A stretch of DNA of 52,467 bases from Hirschia sp964351655 (lineage in GTDB: Bacteria > Pseudomonadota > Alphaproteobacteria > Caulobacterales > Hyphomonadaceae): the NCBI GenBank assembly GCA_964351655.1, contig CAYGPD010000022.1:1-52467 (forward strand). Direction: 5' to 3'. This document shows, piece after piece, positions 7,106-15,697 of this stretch; positions within the stretch are counted from its first letter, which is position 1; every line of letters begins with the position of its first letter. Position numbers and translations under genes: made by a program. Under the pieces are notes generated by a model. The model saw only the letters and a program-made list of their open reading frames with translations. It made no database searches and was not told the origin of the DNA.

Positions 7106-7279
7106 ATGCTTAGTTGGTCAGTTACATTTTTCGTTATTGCGCTTATCGCTGCAGCACTTGGTTTTGGTGGTCTTGCTGGTACATTTGCCGGTGTCGCACA
7201 AATCTTGTTCTTCGTGTTTATCGCTCTACTTATTCTAACATTCGTGGCACGTGCCGTACGCGGGAATTCGCCGTTATAA
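7106..7279 (+). CDS. DUF1328 (YtjA-type) small membrane protein
   Basis: A protein of 57 residues starting MLSWSVTFFVIALIAAALGF, with two hydrophobic helices (about 5-25 and 30-48) and a short basic end (VARAVRGNSPL). This is the layout and sequence style of the DUF1328/YtjA family, whose members are small two-helix membrane proteins of unknown function often induced by stress. AAAGGAG precedes the ATG by 6-7 bases. It has an EcfG promoter upstream and a strong terminator downstream, so it is a monocistronic stress gene. It is short enough to be missed by automatic calling. Confidence 0.9.
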   Translation: MLSWSVTFFVIALIAAALGFGGLAGTFAGVAQILFFVFIALLILTFVARAVRGNSPL

Positions 7280-7314
7280 TGCACAGACACACGTGTTTTA
7301 CACTCCCCCGAGAA

Positions 7315-7349
7315 TAAAGGCGTATCCATTGGATACGCCTTTATTTTTT
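7315..7349 (+). terminator. Strong bidirectional terminator
   Basis: A perfect 13-bp stem (TAAAGGCGTATCC, 7315-7327; partner 7331-7343) with a 3-base loop, followed by a T-run on the plus strand. It serves the DUF1328 gene and, on the other strand, probably also the cyd operon ending at 7378. Confidence 0.9.
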
Positions 7350-7377
7350 GATAAATCTATCCAATTCACATTGCCAA

Positions 7378-7512
7378 TTACGTTCCAATGGCAAGTTTAA
7401 TCACAGTCCCCAAAACCAGTACGCAAGCAACGCCTAGCCCCCAAAGGCCGATAAACCACAACACCTCTTTGGGGCCTGTTTTATCAATGTCGTTATCTCT
7501 ATCTTCCAACAT
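7378..7512 (-). CDS. Small single-helix subunit of bd oxidase (CydX/DUF2474-like)
   Basis: A protein of 44 residues: an acidic/polar head (MLEDRDNDIDKTGPKE) followed by one transmembrane helix (VLWFIGLWGLGVACVLVLG) and a short tail. Its ATG overlaps the cydB stop by one base (TAATG), so it is translationally coupled. Small one-helix proteins in this position (CydX, CydZ, DUF2474) stabilise the haem site of bd oxidases. Length, topology and coupling support that role; the exact subfamily (DUF2474 favoured) is inferred. The gene is easily overlooked because of its size. Confidence 0.75.
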   Translation of the reverse strand: MLEDRDNDIDKTGPKEVLWFIGLWGLGVACVLVLGTVIKLAIGT

Positions 7513-8513
7513 TAGTGATACCCCGCTTCCGGATCAATTTTTCCGCGAAATACCCAGTAAGAATACGCCGTGTAAGCAAGTATGAGTGGGATCAGCACAA
7601 TGGCTCCAACCAGCATAAACCCAAGACTAGCATCCGGCGCAGCAGCTTGATGCACCGTCACTGCCCGCGGCACGATATAAGGGAACATGCCAATTCCTAA
7701 TCCGATGAAACACAAACTGAATAAGCCAATGGCAGCTGGAAATGGCACAAAGTCATGCTTAGTCAAAATCCCCCAGGCCAAAAGTCCCGCAATAATGGCG
7801 GTCAATGTTGGAACCGGAAGCACAAACATTAAATGCGGAAAAGTGAACCAAATTTGCGCGATCTCTGGTGATAAAAGCGGTGTCCACACACTTACAATGC
7901 CTACAAATATAAGCGTTGCAATTCCAGCAATGCGTGCCAGTCCATATGCTTTATCGCGTAGTTCATTATCCGTTTTCATCACAAGCCAAGTGGACCCCAG
8001 AAGACTGTAACCTGCAATTAAAGCAAATCCACACATCACGGAAAACGGGGTAAACCAGTCCCACCATCCACCAGAATATTCGCGGCCGGAAACATCAATT
8101 CCTTGGACAAAGGCACCCAATACTAATCCTTGACAGAAGGTTGCCATAAGCGACCCCCAAAAAAAAGAATGGTCCCAAATCTTCTCATGCGCTTTGTCAC
8201 GCCACCGAAATTCGAAAGCCACACCACGAAACACCAACGCCAACAGCATAAGGGTAACAGGCATATAGAACGCAGGTAGCACGATTGCATAAGCCAATGG
8301 GAAGGCCGCCATCAGGCCACCGCCTCCTAGCACCAACCATGTCTCATTTCCATCCCATACAGGCGCAACTGTATTCATTGCTAAGTCGCGGTCTGAATCT
8401 TTTTCAAGGAATGGAAACAAAATCCCAATCCCCAGATCAAATCCATCTAAAACAACATAGATAAAGATCGCAAGCGCAAGGATAAAAGCCCAGATCGTTG
8501 GTAGATCAAACAT
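7512..8513 (-). CDS. cydB: Cytochrome bd-type quinol oxidase subunit II
   Basis: A protein of 333 residues with 8-9 predicted membrane helices. Signature stretches are VVLDGFDLGIG near the N-terminus and VWDGNETWLVLGGGGLMAAFP (~52-72), both conserved in CydB/CioB. Subunit II forms the heterodimer with CydA and does not carry the quinol site. It lies 9 bases after cydA and overlaps the small subunit gene by one base, so the three form one operon. The shorter length compared with E. coli CydB (~379) is usual for the cyanide-insensitive (Cio) branch. Confidence 0.96.
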   Translation of the reverse strand: MFDLPTIWAFILALAIFIYVVLDGFDLGIGILFPFLEKDSDRDLAMNTVAPVWDGNETWLVLGGGGLMAAFPLAYAIVLPAFYMPVTLMLLALVFRGVAFEFRWRDKAHEKIWDHSFFWGSLMATFCQGLVLGAFVQGIDVSGREYSGGWWDWFTPFSVMCGFALIAGYSLLGSTWLVMKTDNELRDKAYGLARIAGIATLIFVGIVSVWTPLLSPEIAQIWFTFPHLMFVLPVPTLTAIIAGLLAWGILTKHDFVPFPAAIGLFSLCFIGLGIGMFPYIVPRAVTVHQAAAPDASLGFMLVGAIVLIPLILAYTAYSYWVFRGKIDPEAGYH

Positions 8514-8522
8514 ACCTTTCTC

Positions 8523-9929
8523 CTACTCTTTATCTGCATCATTCGATGCAACAGATGCTAATTGTGTCGTTCCAGCAGCTCGTGTTGGGGCTTTGGGAAG
8601 TGGATCCAACCGCCCCGGTGGATGATACATCATCTTCAGAATATACATTGTCCCAAAGCCAAAAAGCACAAAGTAAACAATGATGAAGGCTATCAATGAT
8701 GTTGCAACTGCGGGAGCTTCGACGGGTGCAATTGAATCAGCAGTTTTAAGGAAGCCGTATACTGTATAAGGTTGGCGACCAACTTCCGTCGTCACCCAAC
8801 CAGCCAGAACAGCGACAAACCCCATTGGCCCCATTAAGATGGATAACTTATGAAAGAGCGGTGTTGTATAGAGTTTACCCCGCCACCTCAAAAAGAGGCT
8901 TATACCGCCTACAAGCAGCATTAACATGCCCAATCCAACCATGATACGAAAGCTCCAGAACACAATACCAACCGGCGGCTGCAATTCATCTGGAACTGTG
9001 TCCAAACCCGCCATAGGCGCATTCAAGTCATGCTTCAAAATCAACGAAGAAAGTTTCGGAATCCCGATTGCGTAATCAAGTGTCTGGTCTTTTTCATTAG
9101 GAATTCCAAATAGATAGAGCGGCGCACCTTCAGAATGACTTTCATAATGCCCTTCCATCGCCATCACCTTTACAGGCTGATATTCCAACGTGTTTAGTCC
9201 ATGCGCATCCCCGACAAATATTTGTATCGGAGCCACAATTGCCAACATCCACATAGCCATTGAAAACATAGTTCGCGCTTCCACGTTTTCGCGTTCCCGC
9301 AATAAATGCCAAGCGCCAACTGCCCCCACAACAAGTGCGGTCGTTAGATATGCTGCAATTACCATATGCACTAAACGATAAGGAAATGATGGATTGAAAA
9401 TGATCTCCAACCAACTCTCAGGAACAAACTGTCCCGCATCATTTATCGAAAATCCTGCTGGTGTTTGCATCCAACTATTGGCGGATAATATCCAAGTAGC
9501 AGACAATAGCGTGCCAAAGGCAACCATTACAGTCGCAAAAAAGTGAAGCTTCTTAGATACACGCCCCATTCCAAATAACATCACTCCCAGAAAGCCTGCT
9601 TCTAAAAAGAAAGCAGTCATCACTTCATATGCCATAAGAGGGCCAATCACAGGTCCCGCCTTATCAGAGAACACACTCCAATTCGTGCCAAACTGATATG
9701 ACATGACGATGCCCGACACGACGCCCATTCCAAACGCAACAGCGAAAATTTTGCGCCAATATTTGAAGAGCTTTAAATACGCATCTTTATGTGTTTTCAG
9801 CCACAAAGCTTCCAACACCATTAGATAGCTCGCAAGACCAATGGAAAATGCCGGAAATATGATATGAAACATAACTGTAAAGGCAAATTGAACGCGCGCA
9901 AGCACTAGCACATCAAACATTTCCAGCAT
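8523..9929 (-). CDS. cydA: Cytochrome bd-type (cyanide-insensitive type) quinol oxidase subunit I
   Basis: About 468 residues. Visible are the haem-ligand helix ARVQFAFTVMFHIIFPAFS (H22), a second haem histidine in FPYRLVHMVIAA, and the GRQP motif in TTEVGRQPYTVYG. The loop between helices 6 and 7 is short, as in CioA rather than E. coli CydA. The enzyme oxidises quinol and reduces O2 to water with high affinity and relative resistance to cyanide and NO. The ATG at 9929 is preferred because AAGGG lies 7 bases before it; an in-frame ATG at 9935 and a TTG at 9962 are alternatives. No recognisable FNR site was seen upstream. Confidence 0.95.
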   Translation of the reverse strand: MLEMFDVLVLARVQFAFTVMFHIIFPAFSIGLASYLMVLEALWLKTHKDAYLKLFKYWRKIFAVAFGMGVVSGIVMSYQFGTNWSVFSDKAGPVIGPLMAYEVMTAFFLEAGFLGVMLFGMGRVSKKLHFFATVMVAFGTLLSATWILSANSWMQTPAGFSINDAGQFVPESWLEIIFNPSFPYRLVHMVIAAYLTTALVVGAVGAWHLLRERENVEARTMFSMAMWMLAIVAPIQIFVGDAHGLNTLEYQPVKVMAMEGHYESHSEGAPLYLFGIPNEKDQTLDYAIGIPKLSSLILKHDLNAPMAGLDTVPDELQPPVGIVFWSFRIMVGLGMLMLLVGGISLFLRWRGKLYTTPLFHKLSILMGPMGFVAVLAGWVTTEVGRQPYTVYGFLKTADSIAPVEAPAVATSLIAFIIVYFVLFGFGTMYILKMMYHPPGRLDPLPKAPTRAAGTTQLASVASNDADKE

Positions 9930-10127
9930 CGTCATACCCTTACGTTTTGATCCAAAGTCCAATAGCGTTTTTCATATATATCATACCGAACATAAACCTT
10001 CAGGCATGCAGAGTGACACATGCAACCTTTGGTCGCAGCTCTTCATTTTCACGCTACATAATTTTGAATTTATCATGCTAAGCTTCGTTTGTAAGGTTTA
10101 GAGAAGGTAGAGCGGAGTTTAATTTCG

Positions 10128-10553
10128 ATGGACAATTTTACGCCTATTAGCGCATCTATTGGCGGCGCTTTGATAGGACTTGCCGCTGTTATATTAATGG
10201 CAACTAATGGCCGCATTGCAGGCATTAGCGGCATTGTTGCAGGAACACTCACCTCCCCAAAGGGCGACAAGCTATGGCGGATACTTTTTATACTCGGACT
10301 TATGAGTGCCTCTCCCCTCTATATGATCGCAAGAGGCACAACCCCACCTTTTGAATTAAATGCATCATTGCCGTTGCTGATAGTTGGAGGTCTATGCGTT
10401 GGTTTTGGAACACGTCTTGGATCAGGTTGCACAAGCGGTCATGGTGTCTGCGGACTCTCACGGCTTTCTATACGATCAGCGGCCTCAGTCATATTTTTTA
10501 TGCTTGCAGGGGTAATTACCGTCACATTCACAAAACACGTGTTAGGGGCTTAG
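10128..10553 (+). CDS. YeeE/YedE-family transporter, first half
   Basis: A protein of 141 residues with four predicted membrane helices. It contains GFGTRLGSGCTSGHGVCGLSRLS-type sequence (~93-115), the cysteine-containing signature of YeeE/YedE sulfur-compound transporters (thiosulfate uptake in characterised members). Single-chain members carry two such halves; here the halves are separate genes, with the partner starting one base after this stop codon. GCGGAG precedes the start. The substrate is probably a reduced sulfur species (inference from the family). No sulfur-specific enzyme is adjacent. Confidence 0.88.
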   Translation: MDNFTPISASIGGALIGLAAVILMATNGRIAGISGIVAGTLTSPKGDKLWRILFILGLMSASPLYMIARGTTPPFELNASLPLLIVGGLCVGFGTRLGSGCTSGHGVCGLSRLSIRSAASVIFFMLAGVITVTFTKHVLGA

Positions 10554-10554
10554 T

Positions 10555-10983
10555 ATGGGAAAACACATATCCGGCCTACTCACTGGCATTATATTTGGAT
10601 TGGGCCTCATCATTTCTCAAATGACAAACCCAGAAAAAGTAATTTCATTCCTTGATGTCTTTGGACAATGGGACCCATCACTCGCATTTGTTATGGGCGG
10701 AGCAGTCGTCACATCTTTTATTGGTTATCGACTTGTGTGGAAAAGGAAAACGCCTCTCTTCAACGCACAATTTCAAATCCCTAAAAATACAAAAATTGAC
10801 CTAAAACTCGCAATCGGCGCTATTCTTTTTGGTATCGGTTGGGGATTAGTCGGCCTCTGCCCTGGTCCGGCTGTAGCCGGAGTATTTATTGGCGGAAAAT
10901 CAATAATGATATTTCTCGCTGCAATGGCTGCAGGTATGGCGATATTTGAATTATTCGATCGTAGAACAACACAAAATCGCTAA
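10555..10983 (+). CDS. YeeE/YedE-family transporter, second half (DUF6691-like)
   Basis: A protein of 142 residues with four predicted helices and the second conserved cysteine motif, GIGWGLVGLCPGPAVAG (~98-114). It begins MGKHISGLLTGIIFGLGLIISQMTNPEKV, typical of the C-terminal half of YeeE/YedE pairs. TAG-T-ATG spacing to the first half and an AGGGG ribosome-binding site show coupling. The two chains should form one pore for thiosulfate or a related anion (inference). It converges on the ectR gene with a 4-base overlap of the coding ends. Confidence 0.88.
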   Translation: MGKHISGLLTGIIFGLGLIISQMTNPEKVISFLDVFGQWDPSLAFVMGGAVVTSFIGYRLVWKRKTPLFNAQFQIPKNTKIDLKLAIGAILFGIGWGLVGLCPGPAVAGVFIGGKSIMIFLAAMAAGMAIFELFDRRTTQNR

Positions 10984-11489
10984 CTGTCAGCCTCGGCCTC
11001 TCTCTTTGTGTCGGGAAGATGAGTCACATCTCCTACATACAATACAGGTGACGCATCAATTGCGCCTGCATCCAAAAGTGATACCAACTTCAGAAGGGAC
11101 GCTGCTAACCCTGCCTGCTCCCAATCTGGAAGCTTAGAAAACCGCATCAGAAAATCCGTTTGCAAAAGATCCGGTGCAGCATCCAATACAGTCTCGCCCT
11201 TCTGTGTAATTCGTACCCATACGTGACGGCGATCCGTTTCACTTCTGCGACGTGCTACAAGTCCAGCCTCTTGAAGTTTATCTACTAGAAGAGATATTGT
11301 TGCTTGACGCAGATCAACTGCGCTCGCCAATTCACCTGTTACAGTTTCACCTTCAGATTTTAGAATTTGCAGGACAAGCAATTGAGAAGCGGTCAATCCC
11401 GACTGACGCGCTAATCTTTTTGCGTTTCCTTCTGTCGCCTTCAGTATGCGGCGCAATGCTATAAGTGATGTTTCAGCAAAATCAGGCAC
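10980..11489 (-). CDS. ectR: MarR-family repressor of ectoine genes (EctR-like)
   Basis: A protein of 169 residues with the MarR winged helix-turn-helix: ASQLLVLQILKSEGETVTGELASAVDLRQATISLLVDKLQEAGLVARRRSETDRR spans recognition helix and wing. It starts at a GTG (11489) with GGAG 9 bases upstream. It lies divergent from ectABC-ask, the usual place of EctR1, and the C-terminal ~30 residues form an extension beyond a minimal MarR. It is likely to repress ectoine synthesis at low salinity; the effector is unknown. A candidate operator lies at 11702-11720. Confidence 0.85.
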   Translation of the reverse strand: MPDFAETSLIALRRILKATEGNAKRLARQSGLTASQLLVLQILKSEGETVTGELASAVDLRQATISLLVDKLQEAGLVARRRSETDRRHVWVRITQKGETVLDAAPDLLQTDFLMRFSKLPDWEQAGLAASLLKLVSLLDAGAIDASPVLYVGDVTHLPDTKREAEADS

Positions 11490-11515
11490 GTCGGCGCTCC
11501 AACAAATTCAACTAG

Positions 11516-11597
11516 ATATATTTTGGGCCAATAAAAAAGCAGAGTACCCGAAAAAGTCATTTAGAGGCGATATATTGATTGTCAAAATATATTTTGG
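11516..11597. repeat. Two direct copies of ATATATTTTGG in the ectR-ectA spacer
   Basis: ATATATTTTGG occurs at 11516-11526 and again at 11587-11597, exactly 71 bases apart and on the same strand. The spacer is otherwise AT-rich. They may be parts of regulator sites or of promoters, but two short AT-rich copies could also be chance. Confidence 0.4.
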
Positions 11598-11701
11598 TCA
11601 CAAAACTACTTTATATTGGAACTTTATGCATCGTTTCGGCGTTTAAAGCTTAAATATTAGACATTTTAGCGCGGTTGCAATTTCCAATCGCCCCACATAT
11701 A

Positions 11702-11720
11702 TAGTTTGTCGAACAATATA
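11702..11720 (+). promoter_or_regulatory. Candidate EctR operator upstream of ectA
   Basis: An interrupted palindrome centred on CGA: TTGT-CGA-ACAA (11706-11716) with further matching outer TA/TA pairs at 11702-11703 and 11719-11720. It lies 41 bases before the ectA ATG, where a repressor would cover the promoter. MarR proteins typically bind such 16-20 bp pseudopalindromes; assignment to EctR is inference. Confidence 0.5.
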
Positions 11721-11761
11721 ATTTGGTAGAACAAGTTATTCCGCCAAAAGAGAAAATAGAG

Positions 11762-12298
11762 ATGGATGAACAACAAGCAGACGATATTGACGATTATACG
11801 ATTCGCCCACCTATCCCTGAGGATGCGGTAGGCGTTCACGATCTGATTGCGGCTTGTCCGCCGCTTGATACAAATTCTCTATATGCAAACCTCTTGCAAT
11901 GTTCGCACTTTTCAGACACTTGCGCTCTTGCGGCAAATTCCGCTGAAAAGCCAAAAATTCACGGATGGGTATCAGGATATGTGATCCCCCATGAGCCTGA
12001 TGTCTTCTTTTTGTGGCAGGTTGCCATTGCAAAGGAAGCACGCGGTAAGCGTGTTCCCAAAAGGCTCGTCAGCGAAATTTTGAACAGAGCTGCAACTAAA
12101 AACTGCCGCTATCTAAAAACAACCATAACCGCCGATAACCAAGCCTCATGGCATCTGTTCGAGAGTCTCGCCAGATGGCTAGAAGCACCACTCACTAAGA
12201 GTGATGGCTTTGAAGAAGCTGCCCATTTTAATGGCCGCCACGATAGCGAGTTACTTGTAACTATCGGCCCTTTCGGCCGCCCACCTCCGGTCGCCTAA
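11762..12298 (+). CDS. ectA: L-2,4-diaminobutyrate N-gamma-acetyltransferase EctA
   Basis: About 178 residues with a GNAT fold. The acetyl-CoA site is visible in LWQVAIAKEARGKRVPKRLV (pyrophosphate-binding R-G-K-R-V-P), followed by TTITADNQASWHLFESLARWL, both typical of EctA. It acetylates L-2,4-diaminobutyrate, the second ectoine-specific step. The ATG at 11762 is chosen over a TTG at 11723, giving a length standard for the family; the ribosome-binding site is weak. It heads the ectABC-ask-MFS-SSS cluster, 58 bases before ectB. Confidence 0.95.
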   Translation: MDEQQADDIDDYTIRPPIPEDAVGVHDLIAACPPLDTNSLYANLLQCSHFSDTCALAANSAEKPKIHGWVSGYVIPHEPDVFFLWQVAIAKEARGKRVPKRLVSEILNRAATKNCRYLKTTITADNQASWHLFESLARWLEAPLTKSDGFEEAAHFNGRHDSELLVTIGPFGRPPPVA

Positions 12299-12356
12299 AA
12301 CCACCGTAATCATTCCCCATTTTCACGCAATTGCCACCTCATCAAGGAGCAGTACC

Positions 12357-13652
12357 ATGCCGTTCGAATCAGAAAACCCAGAACACGCCATTTATGACCG
12401 CCGCGAATCTGAAGTTCGCAGCTATTGCCGCGCTTTCCCAATTAGTTTTGATACAGCAAAAGGCTCCCGTCTTATTGCCGAAGACGGTAGTGAATATATC
12501 GACTTTCTCGCTGGTTGTTCAACGCTAAATTATGGCCACAATCACGACGACTTACAAAAAGCTTTAATAGACTACATCACATCGGATGGTCTTACACATG
12601 GCTTGGACATGCACTCTGCAGCAAAAGCGGCATTTCTAAACGCTTTTGAACAACACATTATGAAACCACGCAATCTTGATTACCGCCTCATGTTCCCTGG
12701 TCCTACAGGTACGAACGCTGTTGAAGCAGCTATGAAGACAGCGCGTAAAGCAACAGGCAGAACTAATATTATTGCATTCACCAATGGCTTTCACGGCATG
12801 ACTTTAGGCGCTTTGGCAGCCACCGGGAATGCCGGCAAGCGCGGCGGTGCTGGCATACCATTGGCCGGCGTTGTTCATGAAGCATATGATGGCTATTTTG
12901 GGCCTGATATTGATACAGCGGAACAACTCGATATTCGCTTGTCAGATCCATCTTCCGGTCTTGATGCACCTGCAGCCTTTTTGATTGAAACAACCCAAGG
13001 CGAAGGTGGACTAAATGTAGCCAGCGATGCTTGGTTGCGTAAAATCGCTAAAATCGCCAAAAAGCATGGCGCACTTCTTATTATTGATGACATCCAAGCT
13101 GGTATTGGTCGTACAGGCGGTTTCTTCAGCTTTGAACGTGCGGGCATCTCTCCTGATATCGTTACATTGGCCAAATCACTTTCTGGCATGGGGCTTCCAT
13201 TCGCTATGACAATGATCAAGCCACAATATGATGATTGGAAACCGGGCGAACACAACGGAACATTCCGTGGAAACAATCACGCATTTATTACAGCTGCCAA
13301 ATCTATTGAGCTTTTCTGGAGTGATGAACGCTTTGAAGCAGATGTTATGCGCAAAAGCGCTCTATTAGAGAAACGCCTGGAAGCAATCGTCGCAACGAGC
13401 CCAATCGCAAACCGCACTAAAGGGCGCGGCATGATGAAAGGTATCGAATTTATCAATGGCGATCTTACATCTAAGATTTGTAGCAAGTGTTTCGAGGATG
13501 GACTTATTATCGAAACAAGTGGCGCACATGATGAAGTTATCAAAGTGCTTTGTCCCCTGACTATTTCAGATGAAGATCTCAATGCTGGTTTGGACATTCT
13601 TAAAAACTCCGTCGCCACTATTGAAAAATCATACGCAAAAACTGCCGCTTAG
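12357..13652 (+). CDS. ectB: Diaminobutyrate-2-oxoglutarate aminotransferase EctB
   Basis: A protein of 431 residues, a class III PLP aminotransferase. Visible are FPGPTGTNAVEAAMKTAR (PLP phosphate contact), FHGMTLGALAATGN, IIDDIQAGIGRTG (D244 contacts the pyridine nitrogen) and LAKSLSGMGLP with the Schiff-base lysine K273. It converts aspartate semialdehyde to diaminobutyrate with glutamate as donor, the first ectoine-specific step. AAGGAG lies 7-8 bases before the start. Length and motifs are complete. Confidence 0.97.
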   Translation: MPFESENPEHAIYDRRESEVRSYCRAFPISFDTAKGSRLIAEDGSEYIDFLAGCSTLNYGHNHDDLQKALIDYITSDGLTHGLDMHSAAKAAFLNAFEQHIMKPRNLDYRLMFPGPTGTNAVEAAMKTARKATGRTNIIAFTNGFHGMTLGALAATGNAGKRGGAGIPLAGVVHEAYDGYFGPDIDTAEQLDIRLSDPSSGLDAPAAFLIETTQGEGGLNVASDAWLRKIAKIAKKHGALLIIDDIQAGIGRTGGFFSFERAGISPDIVTLAKSLSGMGLPFAMTMIKPQYDDWKPGEHNGTFRGNNHAFITAAKSIELFWSDERFEADVMRKSALLEKRLEAIVATSPIANRTKGRGMMKGIEFINGDLTSKICSKCFEDGLIIETSGAHDEVIKVLCPLTISDEDLNAGLDILKNSVATIEKSYAKTAA

Positions 13653-13661
13653 GAGCATACC

Positions 13662-14090
13662 ATGATTGTGAGAGATCTCGCTGAAGCGAACAAAAATGAA
13701 CGCCGTGTTGATAGTGAAGGCTGGACTTCCGTCCGCCTTCTTCTTCGAGAAGACAATATGGGTTTCTCATTTCACATCACAACAATTCACAAAGATGCTG
13801 AATTAGAGATGGAATACAAAAATCACCTTGAAAGCGTGTATTGCATGACAGGTGAAGGCTCGATTGAAGACCTTGCGACCGGTGAAATTCACCAAATTCG
13901 TCCAGGAATTATGTACGCACTCAACAAACACGACCGCCACATTCTTCGCGCCGACAAGGGTTCAGAAATGGTGATGGCGTGTGTATTCAACCCACCGGTA
14001 GTTGGGAATGAAGTTCACGGCCCTGATGGTGCCTATCCTGCTGCAGAACCAGAATCAGCCGCTGCTGCAGGCGCTGTTCCCCCCATTTGA
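13662..14090 (+). CDS. ectC: L-ectoine synthase EctC
   Basis: A protein of 142 residues, cupin fold. It has the family landmarks near the N-terminus (MIVRDL, residues 1-6), GFSFHITTIHKDAELEMEYKNH and ESVYCMTGEGSIEDLATGE, which carry the metal- and substrate-binding residues of EctC, and a C-terminal FNPPVVGNEVHGPDGAYP. It cyclises N-gamma-acetyl-diaminobutyrate to ectoine. It follows ectB by 9 bases with an AGGAG site. The alanine-rich tail after residue 125 is a common variation. No ectoine hydroxylase (ectD) follows, so only ectoine itself should be made from this locus. Confidence 0.97.
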   Translation: MIVRDLAEANKNERRVDSEGWTSVRLLLREDNMGFSFHITTIHKDAELEMEYKNHLESVYCMTGEGSIEDLATGEIHQIRPGIMYALNKHDRHILRADKGSEMVMACVFNPPVVGNEVHGPDGAYPAAEPESAAAAGAVPPI

Positions 14091-14245
14091 GAAAATATAT
14101 CGATCTAGCCCTTCCGCATTTGACCCCATAGAGCGGAAATCAAGGCAAAAGTAAAAGCCTGAAACACAGCCCATAGATATGAAAAATCCCTGTTGTGGGG
14201 ATATTCATATCTACTCAGGCGGACGAAAAGAAAGTAGCTCCCTAT
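14091..14245 (+). other. ectC-ask spacer with imperfect hairpin
   Basis: The spacer holds TTCCGC and GCGGAA separated by 15 bases (about 14119-14145), with no T-run after them. It may be an mRNA processing or attenuation hairpin that lowers kinase expression relative to ectABC, but nothing in the sequence decides this. Confidence 0.3.
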
Positions 14246-15691
14246 ATGACACATACAGTAGAAAAAATTGGCGGAACATCGATTGCCAATACAGAAATAG
14301 TTCTCAAGAATGTTTTCCTCGGCAATCGAAAAGATGACGACATTTATGGCCGTGCTTTCGTAGTTTCAGCTTATGCGGGCATGACCGATTTACTGTTGGA
14401 GCACAAAAAATCTGGCAAACCAGGTGTCTACGCTCTTTTTGCGAGTGCAGAAAGCAAATGGGCTTGGAGCGATGCCCTCACTGATGTCGCAGAAGCTATG
14501 CGAGATAAAAACGCAGACGTCTTTGGCGATCACCCACATAGAGAAATCGCAGATGCATTCGTTGTTGAACGTATCGAAGATGTTCGTAACTGTTTGATCG
14601 ATCTGCACCGCCTGTGTTCATATGGACAATTCCGCCTCGACGAGCATCTTTCCGCCGTCCGTGAAACACTCGCAGCTATGGGCGAAGCACATTCAGCCCA
14701 CAACACTGCGCTACTTCTACGCCAGCAAAATATAAACGCTGTGTTTGTAGACCTGACAGGTTGGCGTGATGAGCGTAAAATCCCTTTGGATACCCGCATA
14801 TCCGACACATTTGCGAAAATCGACCTCTCAAAAGAGCTTCCTATCGTCACCGGCTATGCCAGCTGTGAAGAAGGCATGGTTAGCCGCTTTGATCGCGGAT
14901 ACACAGAGGTCACTTTCTCACACATTGCTGCTGTAACTGGTGCTGCTAAAGCCATAATCCACAAAGAGTTTCACCTTTCGAGTGCCGATCCAAAACTCGT
15001 TGGTGTGGACCGTGTACGTAAGATCGGTGAAACAAATTACGATGTAGCAGATCAGCTTTCAAATATGGGAATGGAAGCCGTACATCCGAGCGCTGCCAAA
15101 GGTTTACGTCAAGCAGGTATCCCGCTTTGGGTTAGAAACACATTTGACCCAACAGATGCGGGCACCGTAATCAAAGCAACGTTGGAAACAACCTCCCCTC
15201 GCGCTGAAATTATCACTGGCTTACAGAGCATATTTGCGATGGAAGTTTTTGAACAAGACATGGTCGGTGTCAAAGGCTATGATGCTGCCATCCTCGCGGC
15301 ACTCACCCGCCATAAGGTGCGCATTATCAGTAAGTCGTCCAACGCAAACACAATTACACACTACTTAGAATGTTCTCGAAAAGCACTAAAACGCGCCGCC
15401 GCAGATATTGAAGCACAGTTTGCAAGTGCCGAAATTACAATGCGCAAAGTGTCAATGGTGTCCGTAATCGGCGCAAACTTAGACGTACCCGGTCTAGTTA
15501 CGCGAGCAAGCGCAGCGCTATACAAGGAAGACATTCAGCTTCTTGGTTTAAACTTTCTACCGCGCAACACCGACCTGCAACTCCTTGTCGCTGATGAAAA
15601 TTTCGACAAAACTATCGTTGCACTACATGCTGAACTTGTTGAAAAAACGGACGTAAAGAAAACAGATAGAAGCCTTCAAACAGCGGCGTAA
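14246..15691 (+). CDS. ask: Aspartate kinase of the ectoine type (Ask_Ect)
   Basis: About 481 residues: amino-acid-kinase domain beginning VEKIGGTSIANTEIVL (the KxGGTS nucleotide motif), with FVVSAYAGMTDLL, followed by C-terminal ACT-type regulatory repeats (~330-460). Ask_Ect enzymes are found in ect clusters and are less sensitive to feedback, supplying aspartyl-phosphate for aspartate semialdehyde. The start at ATG 14246 places KIGGTS close to the N-terminus, as in relatives; a GTG at 14195 would add 17 residues. The coding end is 6 bases before the MFS gene, indicating cotranscription. Confidence 0.93.
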   Translation: MTHTVEKIGGTSIANTEIVLKNVFLGNRKDDDIYGRAFVVSAYAGMTDLLLEHKKSGKPGVYALFASAESKWAWSDALTDVAEAMRDKNADVFGDHPHREIADAFVVERIEDVRNCLIDLHRLCSYGQFRLDEHLSAVRETLAAMGEAHSAHNTALLLRQQNINAVFVDLTGWRDERKIPLDTRISDTFAKIDLSKELPIVTGYASCEEGMVSRFDRGYTEVTFSHIAAVTGAAKAIIHKEFHLSSADPKLVGVDRVRKIGETNYDVADQLSNMGMEAVHPSAAKGLRQAGIPLWVRNTFDPTDAGTVIKATLETTSPRAEIITGLQSIFAMEVFEQDMVGVKGYDAAILAALTRHKVRIISKSSNANTITHYLECSRKALKRAAADIEAQFASAEITMRKVSMVSVIGANLDVPGLVTRASAALYKEDIQLLGLNFLPRNTDLQLLVADENFDKTIVALHAELVEKTDVKKTDRSLQTAA

Positions 15692-15697
15692 CCTCCA

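Noticed and set aside
9935..9962. Upstream TTG/ATG starts for cydA
   Set aside because: The ribosome-binding site AAGGG is correctly spaced only for the ATG at 9929.
9948..9977. TGATCC followed after 18 bases by TCATAT, as an RpoE promoter
   Set aside because: The -10 is poor and the next plus-strand gene starts about 150 bases further on. The TGATCC lies just upstream of the cydA start.
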